Shown: one piece after another, positions 1 to 12,377 of the stretch
Layout of the letters: each line of letters begins with the position of its first letter
Position numbering within the stretch: position 1 is the first letter of the stretch
NCBI RefSeq assembly: GCF_026230105.1
Contig: NC_079475.1
Span: 29,448,086 to 29,512,085 of the forward strand
Source: Diorhabda sublineata
Lineage: Eukaryota > Arthropoda > Insecta > Coleoptera > Chrysomelidae
Direction of reading: 5' to 3'
Length of the DNA: 64,000 bases
Position numbers and translations under genes: made by a program
The notes under the pieces: generated by a model
Told to the model about the DNA's origin: nothing
Database searches by the model: none
The model's input: only the letters and a program-made list of their open reading frames with translations

Positions 1-9
1 AATTGTTTG

Positions 10-445
10 AATTTTATTTATATGGTCGACAACAATTTTACCAAAACTCTTTTGATTAAAATATCAATATAGTGGATGAATCGAGTTACAAAATCCAAAC
101 TTAATTTAGTCATTCTGGCTTAATACCGGAGAGATGATTTTTTGCAGGATGACATATTAATATACTTCACAAAAGTGACGAAATATTTAGTCTACCCCTT
201 AACTAAATAAAAATTACACTTTATAAACTGATTTATATTACGACATTTTTTGGGATAGGCGATAGGTCTTAAATAGAAGATTCCTAAACAGCTTGTAAAT
301 CGACGTTTTGGTAAACATATTACGATAATCAGGGAAGCAAAAAAATCCATGAAATACGTCAAGAATAAAATTTAAACATATAGGTACTAGAAACCGTAAC
401 AAGACAGACGAACTTTTGCAAAGTACTATCTGGAACCCACGGCCT
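10..445. repeat. Dispersed repeat, copy 1
   Basis: This stretch aligns collinearly with 29750-30140 in the same orientation. Shared blocks in order include ACAAAATCCAAA / ATAAAATCCAAA, GGATGACATATTAATAT / GGATGACATATTGATAT, TTCACAAAAGTGAC / TTCACAAAAATGAC, an ACATATAGGTA block and CAGACGAACTT. The two copies differ by substitutions and indels. I see no coding capacity and no clear terminal structure. The copy is probably cut by the window edge, so its left limit is uncertain. The second copy starts about 80 bases after a Tc/mariner-like ORF, so the repeat may be the untranslated end of such an element; that is inference. Confidence 0.75.
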
Positions 446-2165
446 TTTATATCTAAGTAGTCTGAATACAACGAGGAACAATTTCTCAAAGGTACAAAGA
501 CTATCTTGCATATGTTCAAACAGGGCCATGATATCATGCCGAACAGTTGCACTAGAAGTGATTCTAAATCTCCCATTTCTCTACATAGTACTAAAAAGCG
601 TGACAGAAAAAACATCATTTAGAATGTTCAGAGACGGAAATACCAAAGACAAACAATCCCTAATGGCATTATAGACCCTTATCGTTATTGTTATAATTTC
701 TTACCAGTTTTTGGCTCTCACTGTTTTACAACAGAAAGCAAATATTCCGTCCGTCTATCTGTCTGCATAAATTCACAGCTAAAACAAGTTGTAGAAACAA
801 AACAATTATTTATTCGTGATTAGCATAACAAAACTGTTTTAGTTTTGGTCCCTGCTACTTCAGGTTTTAAAAACTTTGAATTTAGTACTGTGACTTTCGT
901 CCTTTTATTCCTATATGCAGCGTTAATTTTAAAAGAATAATGTCACAGAAAGCATCCCATATTTTCAGAACAATGACATTAATTTTCTCGTCTTTCATTG
1001 TATTTTTATTGGGAACGGACGAATTAAATTACGTTGTCTGGTATTAAAAAAAATCAACCTGGCTTACAAGAGTCAAGTTGGAGTTGAATTATTCGTAGAA
1101 CGTAGCAGATCAGAAAATAGAGTAACTTGTGCATTCAAAAATTGTCAAAGTAACGCAAATAATTAGAAGTGGTTTCTAAAGACAGGTGATCGTTCACCTT
1201 GTGAAAGAATATTGGTGATGTTTTAAAGCAGCAATTTTACTTTAGCCTCGAAAAATACATACAATTTTTCCTACAGTCGCCATTTTAATAATTAGAACAG
1301 TTTTTACATTATCTTAGGTAACAATAGAAGTGAATTATGACTTAAAATAGTACTGATAGATAGCTGTGATATTACTTATTAATATTTAACTTGAAAGTAC
1401 AATTCGTCGGTTTGAGTCGTAAACCACATAACTTCGTTTTTTACTTATATTATTATTTTGTTTTATGCATAATTTCTGAACGCATTTAACAGAAAAACTC
1501 TTGGAAGGCTCAAAAAATTGGATACAATTTAAAAGTCTAAATAGAAAAACTCGCTCACCAGACCCCCTTTTTGTTTAAGGCTAACCCCAATGTATGTTAA
1601 TTTACTTGTACTGTTTTTCTGCAATTATTTTCTGGGAATTTAATATCTGGCCATTATTTCTATAATTTATTAAAGAAAGCAGGTTTTTTGTGTCTACTAA
1701 AAAATTGTTAATATTACTTATTGCAATTTTTGATATCGTCGGTGTTTTTATGGCTTTCAGCGGTTTCCCTGCAACCTAGTGAACCGGTTCCCCAGACAAA
1801 TGGCTGACGATAGGGAAATAACACTGCCGCCGCTGTACCCGCCCCCAACCTTTTAAATTTGAAATAAAGAAAAAATTTTCCAAAAATCGATAAAACAAAT
1901 AAAATTTTCCAAAAAAAGCCAAACCGTGAACTGTTTTTAGTTGGAAGCTCTCTTTTCGATTTTCTAGCCAAAAATTCTAAATATCCGGTTTTCCTCCTCC
2001 AGAAAAGTTAGCAAACATAACACCACGCAACCACCACAACCGCAGCCCTGCAGAGGAGCAATTCCTTTATCAGGTCCCACTTTAGCAAACCCTCCTCCTA
2101 TTAAAATTTTCCTTATCATATCAAATTCTATCCAACGAATATATATATCTCTCTCAATTTTTGAT
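446..2165. other. AT-rich spacer
   Basis: I see no gene or repeat that I can name here. A GC-richer pocket at about 1755-1855 stands out from its surroundings and keeps a short open frame on the minus strand, but the predicted peptide resembles no family I know. Confidence 0.5.
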
Positions 2166-2700
2166 TCAGAAAAAAATTCTCCCAATACTGAAGATTAAAT
2201 AAAAAGTTGAACAACCAATGTAGATGGATACGATAGCGTCTTCTATAAATCCTTTTGTCACATTTGACCTTTTCCAGAATTGGATTAAATTGGTGCCAGA
2301 ATTACTTAAAAGAGTAGCTGATGTTCGCTTTGAGCGGTGACCAGTGTATAATTCAGGGTTTATTATATTTAAATATGTAGCGATACCCATGGGAATTTTT
2401 CTAATAGAATTCATCCCAACAACTTGATTATCGCAATGTTGTTTTACATATTTGAAAAAAAGTCGACGTAAAGTTGAAATCAGTTGTTGTGAGTTGCAGT
2501 ACTTCTTGTCGTACGTCAAATAATCTATAGAGTCAATATTAGTTATTGTAAATAAGCGGCTTCTTCCCGTTCTGAATTTGGAATTTTCACAATTAACATT
2601 GAGTATTTATCCTGAGTATCGTCTACAGCTGTTTTAACAAGTTCGTCCCGTTGACAGCTTTCTGCAATTCCGAAAATTATAACAATTCTTTTCAGCAATT
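2166..2700 (-). pseudogene. Crypton-type tyrosine recombinase C-terminal remnant
   Basis: On the minus strand, the catalytic C-terminal part of a eukaryotic tyrosine recombinase can be followed through at least one frameshift. The upstream part (about 2600-2700) reads IIFGIAESCQRDELVK and then SMLIVKIPN, matching the G-x-R-x-x-E-L region of these enzymes. Downstream (2190-2519) come PELYTGHRSKRTSATLL (H-x-x-R box at about 2318-2346) and KGFIEDAI, where the family usually has a GGW..VAEGYIEDS segment. The catalytic H and R of the H-x-x-R box are kept, while the residues around GGW are changed. Such proteins occur in Crypton elements and in their domesticated relatives. Stops and frameshifts make this copy non-functional. 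Family assignment comes from motif memory, and DIRS-type recombinases are the main alternative. Confidence 0.7.
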
Positions 2701-5700
2701 AATACTCATCAGGCGCTTCATTCAAAAATATGTTTCATTTTAAATTTGTAAAAAGTTTGTTATATTCTTTGATATCTACATTATCATGTATGTATGATTT
2801 CGTTTTTAACATTGTGTAAATAGACTCAAGTGTTGGTGGCTCCATTACCTCTGTTTTTTTTTGATAAATACGTTACTAAGATATTTTCAGAAAGTATCGT
2901 CACAAATTTTGCATTGCACCAAGTTTAAAATTGGCGGTATTTTTTCCTGCTACCTTTTCTGGAAAATAAATTTCAAGTTGCGGATTGGGGTGCTTCGGAA
3001 ATGTTGTACCATTTTTCTAGGTGGAAATTTAATAATGGAATTCGCAAATGATCTTTTTGAGTTTATATCTATTTCAATTTGAGTACAATTTGAATGCTTA
3101 CTTATTATGGCGTTAAAAAAATCTACTGAATTCTTCAGACTTGCCAGAAGCTACACGCACTACATTTGATTCACCTTCTCTCGAGGTAGAAGCATGCATG
3201 AAATATCAATAATATCAAGTTTTGAAATTAACCTTTTACTTTCTTTAAAATTATATCATATATTATAAATTTTTATGAAAATGATTATAATGATTATAAT
3301 GTGTGTGCGTGTTAATTAAAATGGTTAAAGGTTTATTAAGTATATAGTACTGGTGGAATATTATCGGGTAATGTTTTTCGTTATCATCGCCAATATTCTG
3401 ATTAGTTATTTTGAGCGATACTGTAGAAATAAATACGTGGAAACTTGGAAAATGCTGAAAGCTAGAAGCCTAGACGAAAATTTTTGAAATAAAGAAAGTT
3501 ACTCCTAAAATGTTTTCTCCTTACATTTAAAAAAATGTTTGTATCTTGCCACGTACTGAACTGAAAAGTTATATTCTCATATAATAATTATTAATTCTTT
3601 TAGACAATCCCATATTTATAACTTTTTTCAATATAGCAACAAAACACATTTCCCTAATCATTGCTTAATGCTCTGGCTTCAAGAATACTTAAATTATTTA
3701 ATCTAGTGATATCTTCTCGTTTTTGTAGGATGGTTTTCATTTAATCCTCGTACAGCGGTTTAATATTAATAAAACAGAAATTAATTTTTGTCTTAGTTCG
3801 CAACACAAACTTGAATGACACGTTGTCATTTCTCATTACAAATTCCCCAAACGCTCATAATGCAGTTACCATTTTCATGAACTCAAATAAATTATTTGAT
3901 CTTGTGGATTTCGGAAGTTTCCCCAAAGGCGTATGTATACAGAAGAAATCCAGGAGGGTATGTTCATCACCCTAGGCGATGGTAATGGAGGGATGTAGAT
4001 AACGTGAATACTCGAGAAGTCGCATTTAAAAACAATCGGAAGCCATTTGGTACACTTTTATTCTTCTAAAAATATATGGAGAAATTTTGTGGCTAATAAA
4101 TCGCTATCATCAAGCAAAATATTTCCTAAATAGCTTCAATAGATAAACAATTTTATTGTTATGGTGACAAATTATAACATTATCTATGGTTACAAAATGC
4201 TTGATTATAACAGATAGAGTTGAGAAGGAGTCATTAAAGTGTAATTATAATAGTTGTTGACATGGAGGATGAAACAGACCAGAATTGAGAGTGATGGATA
4301 AGGATGAATGGAAAAAATTGGTCTAAAAACTCTTGGATGATTATGTATCAGTTAATAAAATAGGGTCTGATAAATTTTCTATCTAAACAGTTTTATCGTC
4401 TCTTTTTGTTCAAAGGTCAAGATTTAGTTCTGTTGTTTCTTAAAGCGTTTCCTGGTAACATTTGGGATAATCAGAATCAACTTTATTTCATTAATAATTC
4501 ATTTGGCAATCTGTCTTCATGGTATATATACTCTCTCCTTTTTTTTTCTCACCTACCAAATTTACAGATAAGTGACCATCCACAAATTACTTGACACGTT
4601 AAGGGGGAGAGGGGGCCCTTTGAATGCGTTTGGCCCAATGCCAAGACTGAATTTTGTATCATAAAATCCACTAATAAACAAAAGCAATTACATACAGAGG
4701 CAATAATAATTTTTACCTATCGCGTGCCAGAAAACTTCTTTGTGTAGATGATGTCGATAATACTGTTTGGTTGGACGAAAAAGATGTTGACACAACTAAT
4801 GTTCCTGACATTACCAACTCAAACGAGAACGAAGTCGCTGCTATGCCAATAATTTAAAAGAGCGGATTCAAGATTATTAAGTTTATAACGTTTTGTTTTG
4901 TTAATTGTGTAATTTGATGTTAATTTTATTGAAAATAATTCAAATGGAAATAACACTGATTTGAGAACCAGTGTTTTCATTCAATAATTTCTAAATGTAA
5001 TTTGAAAAATATGTGACGTCACAATTTGACCTGCTGTGACTAGGACGTTGTAGAGGCAAAAAATCATGGCATTCGCGTGACCTAATTTATGGTTGAATAA
5101 TACATTTTAGAATATTCCACTTGGCGAAGGTGAAATCGACGATAAAATAAATAATAAGTACTATATAAAGAGTTGCAAAATTACAAGTAAAATTACTAAA
5201 AGATTCTATTCGCTGGTGATGGTTATTACTCATTCGGATGATTTACAAAAATCATCCTCATGAACCATCATTGATCGTTCTGTCACAATAAAAAAATGTC
5301 ATGTTTCACTGAAGTTTGAAGAAAACTGCTCATACTAAGCATTTCTTAACTAACCTATCAGAACAAATAATTTAATCTCACAACTCTCTCTCACTTCTGG
5401 GCTATACTTCAAAAACTATTGATAAAGTTCAGCTGTATATATACATATTGTGAAATGAGGAAAATGTTCAATGTAAATCCTCTTAAGATTCCAATTTTTG
5501 CTTAAAATTTTACAAAATAGTAAATTCGTTACTCATCATAGATATATAGGTTTCTCCTCACTCGTTACAAATATGTTACTTTCATCTTCCGTATTTTCGA
5601 CATCTACTATTCACCCCAACTTCTTATAGAAACGACCTATCGTCTGAAATCGCAATGAAACGGTCTTCACCCTAGTATTAAGCCTCTCCCTTGGTTGCAT

Positions 5701-6859
5701 ATAATGATTCCCTGCATGCTACAGAATGTGAGTCATGGATACTCAACTTTCCCCGAACATCTTGAGTAAAGTACAATAACCCTAGATTTGCTTCGATTTT
5801 TCCATCATTTTAATGGACTATAAATGATTAATGGTTCACAAAGTAATTAGATTCAATCTAATTTATGAAGTAGAAACTAGGAGAGTATTACGAGTCGCAG
5901 TCTCCGAAATTATTTGAAAATAAAATGTGAAATAATAATTTTTTTTAGTTTTACCGTTTCCCTATAACTATAAGTTTCTGCATTTCCAAATCTGTCCCAT
6001 ACAAATATTTCTAATATAATAATCTTTTAAATTTTCTGCTTGTGTGGTCCCTTCAATAGGATATATAACGACAAAACGGCACTGTACCCGTCTAAAATTG
6101 CTCCTATTCACACTCTTCGAGCTTCAACAGCCTGAAAGTGATGTTTTCTCATAAACCTTTTATTATTTTTCTTTTATTCTCTTAGAATTTGTCGCCTTTT
6201 GCTTTCAAGTGGTTTGAAAATGATAACGTCTAAAAACTAACTTAAGTGCCTTGCTATTAGGAGGCGGCAAAACAATGCAAATATTGTTGTCTTCACAACT
6301 GTAAATACGAGGTGTAATCAAAAAATACGCTAAATTATTTTTTATAGCAGCAATTAACTTACCTTGACAACGATTTGATATTAAATTTTGTTTCAAGTTA
6401 AAATAAAGTGCCAAAGTAATTCAGGGAATGTTAAAATTTGTCTATGGTGGCAATGTAGTAACTTTGATGACTGTTGATATAATGATTGTAAAGTGTAAAT
6501 AAGTCGAAATGGATTAGGAAGGGCTGGGATGCCCTTCAAGCTTTTAGCGATGGAAATTGATTTCGTACAAATCTTATTTTTCCTATTAACTTATTTCTAC
6601 AAAAATAAAATTAAAACTCTGATTTCGTCAAATACCGATTAAAAGCGAGTTCACCTACTAATAAAAGGGAATATAGAAAGCTTTCAATACGTACTGAGGT
6701 TTAATGTAACAACACCCCATGCAAGATAAACTTATGATCCCGTATCGAAATTTGATTCATGCAAATTTGATTTTATCAATCAACACTTCAAGGTTTGCTT
6801 CACTGCATGAAAAAATAATCAATAAATTGTGGAATGACGAGTTAGGGCTCATCACCAAG
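2701..6859. other. Spacer without recognised genes
   Basis: A minus-strand ATG at 2843-2845 opens a short frame directed towards the recombinase remnant and may be part of the same element. Around 4590-4860 a GC-richer plus-strand stretch contains short coding-like peptides (CVDDVDNTVWLDEKDVD), perhaps from a transposase C-terminus, but I cannot assign it. The rest is AT-rich with no feature I can support. Confidence 0.4.
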
Positions 6860-7090
6860 ACGTCCCTTTGTTAGACCATCCATCCTATTCGCCGTGCGAT
6901 TTATCTGAGCTTCCTAAGGTAAAATCCACATTCAAAAGAAATAATTATAGTTACAGCTGATAAACGAGAAAGCGACACACGTCCTAAAGGAGTTGGAAGA
7001 AGAAGGCTTCCAACACTATTTCAACTAATGGAAAATTGTTATGGAGCGTTGTATGGATAGGGGAAGAGTTAATATATACCTACGTGATGT
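6860..7090 (+). pseudogene. mariner transposase C-terminal fragment
   Basis: Two adjoining frames preserve the end of an irritans-type mariner transposase. The first reads PLLDHPSYSPCDL then LPKVKSTF, corresponding to the L-L-D-H-P-P-Y-S-P-D-L-A-P box and the following PK(V/I)KS segment. After a frameshift the second reads ATHVLKELEEEGFQHYF, a stop, then WKIVMERCMDRG, matching the family's C-terminal FQHCF..WK.RMERC..RGG end. The catalytic D of SPDLAP is lost in a small deletion (SPCDL). No N-terminal part and no TIR are seen, so this is an orphan tail. Confidence 0.85.
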
Positions 7091-7750
7091 GAAGTAAAAA
7101 TATATGAATTATTCTAGAGTAATTTAAAGCGCCTATTTCGTTATGTAATAGCCACATTTCGCAAACAACGATAAAACTTTTGCTTGGTTTATACAGCCAT
7201 AATGAAAAATTACCATTAAACTAACAAATTAAAGACACTGGAATGGACTTGTAGTTTATGCAGAAAATTAACAGAAAATTTAAATTAAAATTAAACTAAG
7301 AGTTCGCCAACTTTTAACTCAACCTTAATTTTGTGATGTTATGAGCACAGAATACGTTAAGTTAGGTCAGTCTGTATTGGTTCTATTGTTTTGCTTACAA
7401 CATCCTTGTTATTTGGTTATGGAAATATTACTCTCGTTATTGCGCCGCTCTCCGCCGTAATGTTTCATTTTTAAGACTGATATCAAAAGATAGGACAAGG
7501 CAATGTCTTATAGTTAGCAATGTCCTTTAGACGATGGAACACTGATTGACAGTGTCAGGAGCTTTCCACATTTGTATAAAAAAATTACCCTTACAGAGAA
7601 TTTCTATCGGTTTACCAGTAATTATCCTTAATTTACTGCATAAACCAAGAAATTAACGAAACGAAAGTTTTCGTTGCATAAACCAAGCTTTACACTTTAA
7701 GCTCCAATACGGTTCCGGAGATTTCGAACGAAAACAGTTAACTCAAGTTT
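7091..7750. other. AT-rich spacer
   Basis: I see no gene. The stretch at about 7640-7740 may still be LINE-derived, since it directly adjoins the LINE tail that follows, but no motif supports this. Confidence 0.4.
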
Positions 7751-8140
7751 TTCTTTTAGCCCAGTATTATCAAGAAGCTGGATGACCTAAGCATTAACAT
7801 GGTGAAATTTTGCTTCTTGACTCTTGGCTAATTTCTTAATGGTCTGGTGGACAGTGTCCATTTCCATTGCTAAGCTGTTGGGTTGATCCTATTAGGTCTT
7901 CTTTCTAGCCCAGTATTATCAACAAGCTGGAGAGCCTCGACATTGACATGATGATGGAGTCTTCCTTCATGACACTTGACTAATTTTCTAATGGTCTGGT
8001 AAACAGTCCCTACAGAGGTCACTATTTTGAATGTACCAAGGGGTATCTACTATTTTTCTCAATGCTCTGTTTTGGAATCTTTGGATGATTGCTAAGTTGC
8101 TTCCTTTGGTTCATTCTCATAGTTGGATACATAGATAGAT
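7751..8140 (-). pseudogene. jockey-type LINE ORF2 C-terminus with internal duplication
   Basis: Read on the minus strand, the first part (about 8140-8010) gives IIQRFQNRALRKIVDTPW with one frame change, the typical F-Q-N-K/R-x-L-R-x-I-V-x-A-P-W-Y segment near the end of jockey-clade ORF2. Next come HEGRLHHHVNVEALQL and VDNTGLERR, the usual extreme C-terminus. A second copy of that end follows with its own changes (FHHVNA, stop, VIQLLDNTGL). At DNA level 7753-7858 and 7901-8012 are direct copies offset by 149 bases. No RT core is left here. Stops and frameshifts show it is dead. Confidence 0.8.
7753..8012. repeat. Tandem duplication, 149-bp offset
   Basis: Two copies of about 106-112 bp lie in direct orientation. 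Both contain AGCCCAGTATTATCAA, AAGCTGGA, CTTGACT / CTTGACT and a TAATGGTCTGGT block. They lie inside the jockey-type LINE tail and repeat its last codons. Differences between the copies indicate that the duplication is not recent. Confidence 0.85.
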
Positions 8141-9213
8141 TTTGAAAGAAACAATTTAATGAACTTTAGAAGATTATCCACTATATGTTGTTATCATAAA
8201 TTTTATATTAAGAATTAGTAAACTAAATTGTGATGGAATTTTCTTCAGTTCATTCTTAAATAGATCTGAAAAGTAGATTCCTTGCCATAGTAACAATATA
8301 TTAGAATTTCTAGTTCAATTTCAAATTTCATTATTAGCTACTGTCTCGATTTCTAATATTCTAATATTGAAAGCGGTTGTGTTTTATATCAAATATAAAA
8401 ATAAACCTGAGCATGTACTGTCGCAGTTAATTCTACATCCATTTGTGTTGGATCTTATCGTTGATTATTTTAAGCAGACACGTTTTAAAACAAACAGGGA
8501 CACTTTTATTTGATGATACCTCCAAATTTATATACGGGTATTGCGTGATAGTATTCCACATAGATAGATTGGTAACAGAAAAACGTTTTAAAAACAAATT
8601 TGTCACGAAATAATGCTAATTACTTAATTAAAGGTTAGCCGAATTTGATGATATCAATTACGTTATTATAAATTGATCCACATGACATATATGTTTGATA
8701 TCGAATTAGTTAGTTTCGCCATCAGGATGTTCTATAGATTAAATACTTTGATAGGCTGATGCTTTCTTAGGATCACCCTTATACATAACATTAATTATAT
8801 TTGACTAGAATTTATTTCAATGAAAAAAAAAAGATGCGAATGGTTAAGAATAAAAGAAGTCGCCTAGATTATAAGTTACTCATCCTACAAAATTATGTTT
8901 ACGTGAAGGAAAACGTTACAACAGGGTATCTATCCTTGAAAACCGAGAAAAAGACGAGAATTTCGCAAAGCCGGGAAAAACCGGGGATCCGACGAAAATT
9001 TTCTAATAAACCGGGAATTTTCAGCACTAGGGAGAATTTTTCGTGCGAAAAATCAAATGATTTCATAAAATAAAATATACATAGAAATTGTACAACATTG
9101 ATGTAACTCTCTTATTTTGAGAGTTTAAACTTTTAAGAACCATCTGGCAAGCTAATCAATGAACCATTAAGTTGTCTGCTGTCATTAATTAACAACCTGT
9201 AATGGATAACATA
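8141..9213. other. AT-rich spacer with a CCGGG-rich pocket
   Basis: Most of the stretch shows nothing. At 8940-9060 the base composition changes abruptly, with repeated short units such as CCGGGAAAAACCGGGGATCC and AAACCGGGAATTTTC. A 90-codon frame (8801-9073, plus) runs through it, but its peptide is lysine-rich and low in complexity and is probably not a gene. Similar CCGGGAAAA units are familiar from transposon-derived repeats in insects, so this may be a repeat fragment. Confidence 0.45.
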
Positions 9214-9700
9214 CACTACCGGTCAAAAGTTTTTGCCCATTCTATAGTTTTCGCGATATGAAACAATACGATTTATCTTGAAAAACTACGGTCTATTATG
9301 ATTACATATTTGAATTTTTGATTCATCGATGTAACTATCTTTTGCAGATAATCGTCGTTTAGTTAGTTCTATTCGTTGTTTAGGATATTCCAAAGATGTG
9401 AAGTGAAAGCTGAACGTAGATCCCTAGATTCACTAAATTCAGCTGCTATCTCGTTTGCTCATCAGTACAATACGTTTATCTTCAGCGGTTGTGGTTTGTC
9501 GATGCCGCCTTAAACGTTTCCCATTGCCAAAGCTCCTAGTGGTTGCATATTGTTTCAGTTTGTAGTTTATGGTACGTTGTATTTTGAATTCGGTGGCAAT
9601 GGTACGGTTACTTTTGCCTAGACTCAAGACTCTAAAGACGATTAATGTTTGAGTTTCCGGCGATAGCTTCTTAGTTTTACTTATTTTAGAACTTACAAGT
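9214..9700 (-). mobile_element. Tc1-type transposon, internally deleted
   Basis: The left edge is a Tc1-like terminal repeat, TA followed by CACTACCGGTCAAAAGTTT (9212-9232). The minus-strand gene begins near 9690 with KISKTKKLSPETQTLIV and continues as LSLGKSNRTIATEF, then YATTRSFGNGKRLRRHRQTT and EDKRIVLMSKRD (about 9627-9439). This is the paired-type helix-turn-helix and GRPR-like linker of Tc1 transposases. The R-S-G-R-P-R box appears as GKRLRRHRQ. The frame stops at 9439, and only about 220 bp separate it from the TIR, so the whole DDE domain is missing. I could not find the matching right TIR, so the right limit is approximate. Confidence 0.8.
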
Positions 9701-11639
9701 CTGAATTTATGAGAACGAAAACAATCCGTTTATGAACTGATCATCTAACTGAAAAAATTAAAATATTATCACTTCATGTGACGATTGATAAAACTATATG
9801 GAGATAATAGTTTCCAAAAGTTCTCAAGAAAAGAAGCGTAGTGAATTACAATCACGAACTTGACATTTTCACGCATTTATCTAAGCAATAATCGTCAATA
9901 TGTGTCATGCCTCAATTAAAGGGTTTAATGTAGCATACGTCATCGTCAGTCTTGTTCGGATGTTTTCTCAGTGGAATTAGGCCTAAATCTTTATTTTCAT
10001 CATTTTTTATGGTATTTATGAGTTATTACTATTCTAAATTTCGTGTCAAACTTTTCTCACAACACTTTTTCTCGACCCATAGTTTTAATCTGTTTCTCAG
10101 TTTTCAGTGTTTCATTTCAGAAATTTATTTATCTCTTCAAAAGTTTCAAATTTGGATTCTAAATCCATACATTTATACTGAAAAATGGTACTTAACGACT
10201 CTAAATACCTCTTATCTATTGGTATAGGGTGTAGAATAAGAGGACATCTGACAATATAGATGATAAAGCATCCATTCTATCTTATCATGATTCATGTCAT
10301 CGTTACAATTACCGAAGTCGACCCTTCTGACACATAATTGACGACAAATTTGAGTTACAAATGTTTGGAATCACTCATATCCCGCAACCCTCGTCATTTA
10401 CGATGGAGTGAAATTCCTGAACTAAAATATAATTGGTATCTACCAAATGATGTGTGTAAACCACTTTATAAATATTACAGTAATGGAAGTTGTATTAAGT
10501 TTAATTAACATAGAATTATGATTGGCTGTCATACTTTTCCTACACACAAAAATTCATCGTTGTAATTCGTTAAAAGTCCACTTGTTTTTTGTACGTTGAA
10601 TAAATAGGGCAGTTAAAGTTTTCACAACACTTTCGCTACGGTAATAACGTTATTCGTTTTTGATGTCAATTGTCAAAATTTTACATCTAATGTATAAGTT
10701 ATTCTAAATACCTTGTTGGTATAGCTAGGTACCATATAAGCATCAGCCTGTACCTACAATGATAAATTTACTGTTAATTATAGCACACTTTCTTTGGGAT
10801 CGCTACAACGATTTTTAAGTTATTGAGATAAGGATGCGCCAACTCAGGACGGGGATATTTCAAGTAAACGAAAAGGTACTCCGATTAAAAATACAACTCG
10901 TGATGGATTCATTACGAGTATTACCTGGTATTTAGTACCTAATTCACTTTCTAGAGCTAGAAAATCCAAAAATTAAAACCTCTGAATCCTTTAGGTTAAG
11001 TTAGATTAGTTCAGTTACATATGTTTTCATTGAACAAAGATTTGACTAACAACATATAACATTTGGATCTGAAATAAACTTAAATTGTTTAAAAAACTCA
11101 GCAATATTTTATATTGATGGCCCTTTTAAATACCGCCCAAAGTACTTTTTCTAGTTATACACCATCCACGGCGTTTACAATGAGCATTATATTCTGTTGA
11201 TCTTTAGCCTTTTACCGAATAAACAACATACATAATTAAAATCTCGAGCTACATAATTTTTCGTCACGAGTTGTCTAATCTTCATGATAACCACGATCAC
11301 AAGTTGGCACATTGTAAGAGAAGTTAAAAGTCTATGGCGGGTATTGAAATTACATTGATTGGCGCATGCTCCTTTCTTTGTATACGAAACACTCACAAAA
11401 CGAACAATTTATTACAGACAAGACATATGGTTTCTCTGCTTTTAACAGTTGTGATATGAATACCGATGAAGCTCCGAGATCGTGATTTGCTATAACTATA
11501 CCAGAAATTGTTGATAAAACTTTTTATTCAACGTAGTGCTTAATGTGGCTAATGATGCAATTATTCCAACGAAACTAGTATGCCTCATTTTGCATAAATA
11601 TTTACATATGAAAATATAAAAACTGCAGAACGGTGCTTT
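9701..11639. other. Spacer, with one short match to the 12.4-kb element
   Basis: At 9924-9948 a 25-bp block, TTTAATGTAGCATACGTC followed by ATCGTCA, matches 12588-12612 in the left TIR of the XPG-like element at 23 of 25 positions by eye. The flanks do not obviously continue the match. Otherwise I see no gene. The 91-codon frame at 9952-10227 is aromatic-rich, low in complexity and unconvincing. Confidence 0.45.
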
Positions 11640-11890
11640 CTATTCGCCGCATTGGTTGAACTGCGTTGCAATTTATGACTTCACTTGTCACATTCACCTG
11701 ATTTGGCTCCTTTCGATAACTCTCTGTTTTCAAAAAATGTCTTGGTAGAAAGCGATTTCAGATAAAGAGATAAACGCGTCTTTTGCAGTACTTCCAAAAG
11801 ATTGTTTTTTGGATGGGTTGAAAGAATCGGAAAGAATTGGATGTCGAAAAATAAAATATTTGCTTTCACAATAACGTAACTTTTTGATTA
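11640..11890 (+). pseudogene. mariner transposase C-terminal fragment
   Basis: The plus strand reads SHSPDLAPFDNSLFSKNVLV (about 11690-11750), the S-P-D-L-A-P-x-D-x-x-L-F box that carries the third catalytic aspartate of mariner transposases. After a frameshift and a stop, LPKDCFLDGLKESERIGCRK follows (about 11790-11850), resembling the usual C-terminal helix region. Both aspartates of the box remain. The N-terminal half and the TIRs are not visible. Confidence 0.75.
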
Positions 11891-12377
11891 AAAACACAAT
11901 CTTCCATCAAACCGCGGTGTTTTTTATTTTACTTGAACTATTAGATAATATTAATTAACAGGAAAGAACGACATCTTATAAACTAATCGTCTTCCAAATA
12001 TCCACTCCGATCAGTCTTCCATTGATTGAATATTGCAGTGAAATAATAATTCCATACAAGTTCAAGCATCACATTACAAATATCGAACCATTCTAAAGAA
12101 AATCATCGGAAAGTTCAAATAACTTATATCGTAACTAATACCATGGAATAGTTTAGTGTATTATTTTTCACTCGAAACTAATTTAAGCGGCGGTGCATGA
12201 ATTTCTCTGAAAATAATATAAAACTTTCTTTAAAGAGCGATAAATTGATTTTACTAAGCGTATTAAAGTTCTTTATTACATCCTGATCATTACGCATCAT
12301 TTCTTCCTATTTAACATAATTGAAATTTTTACCGGAAGATTTTTTGAGTCTTCGCCGTGAAAAACAGAATTAGTCCA

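Noticed and set aside
238..618. 126-codon minus-strand ORF at the window start
   Set aside because: It overlaps the dispersed repeat, is rich in F, L and S from AT-rich codons, and has no counterpart frame in repeat copy 2.
4590..4860. Possible PIF/Harbinger or other transposase C-terminus
   Set aside because: Only scattered acidic and aromatic codons; no catalytic or conserved box could be placed.
9952..10227. 91-codon aromatic-rich ORF
   Set aside because: Its composition follows T-rich DNA, with no motif and no conserved neighbour.
10391..10505. Short plus-strand peptide with RHLRWSEIPELKYNWYLPND
   Set aside because: It looks protein-like, but it is only about 40 codons, with no start, no splice sites I could trust and no family recognised.
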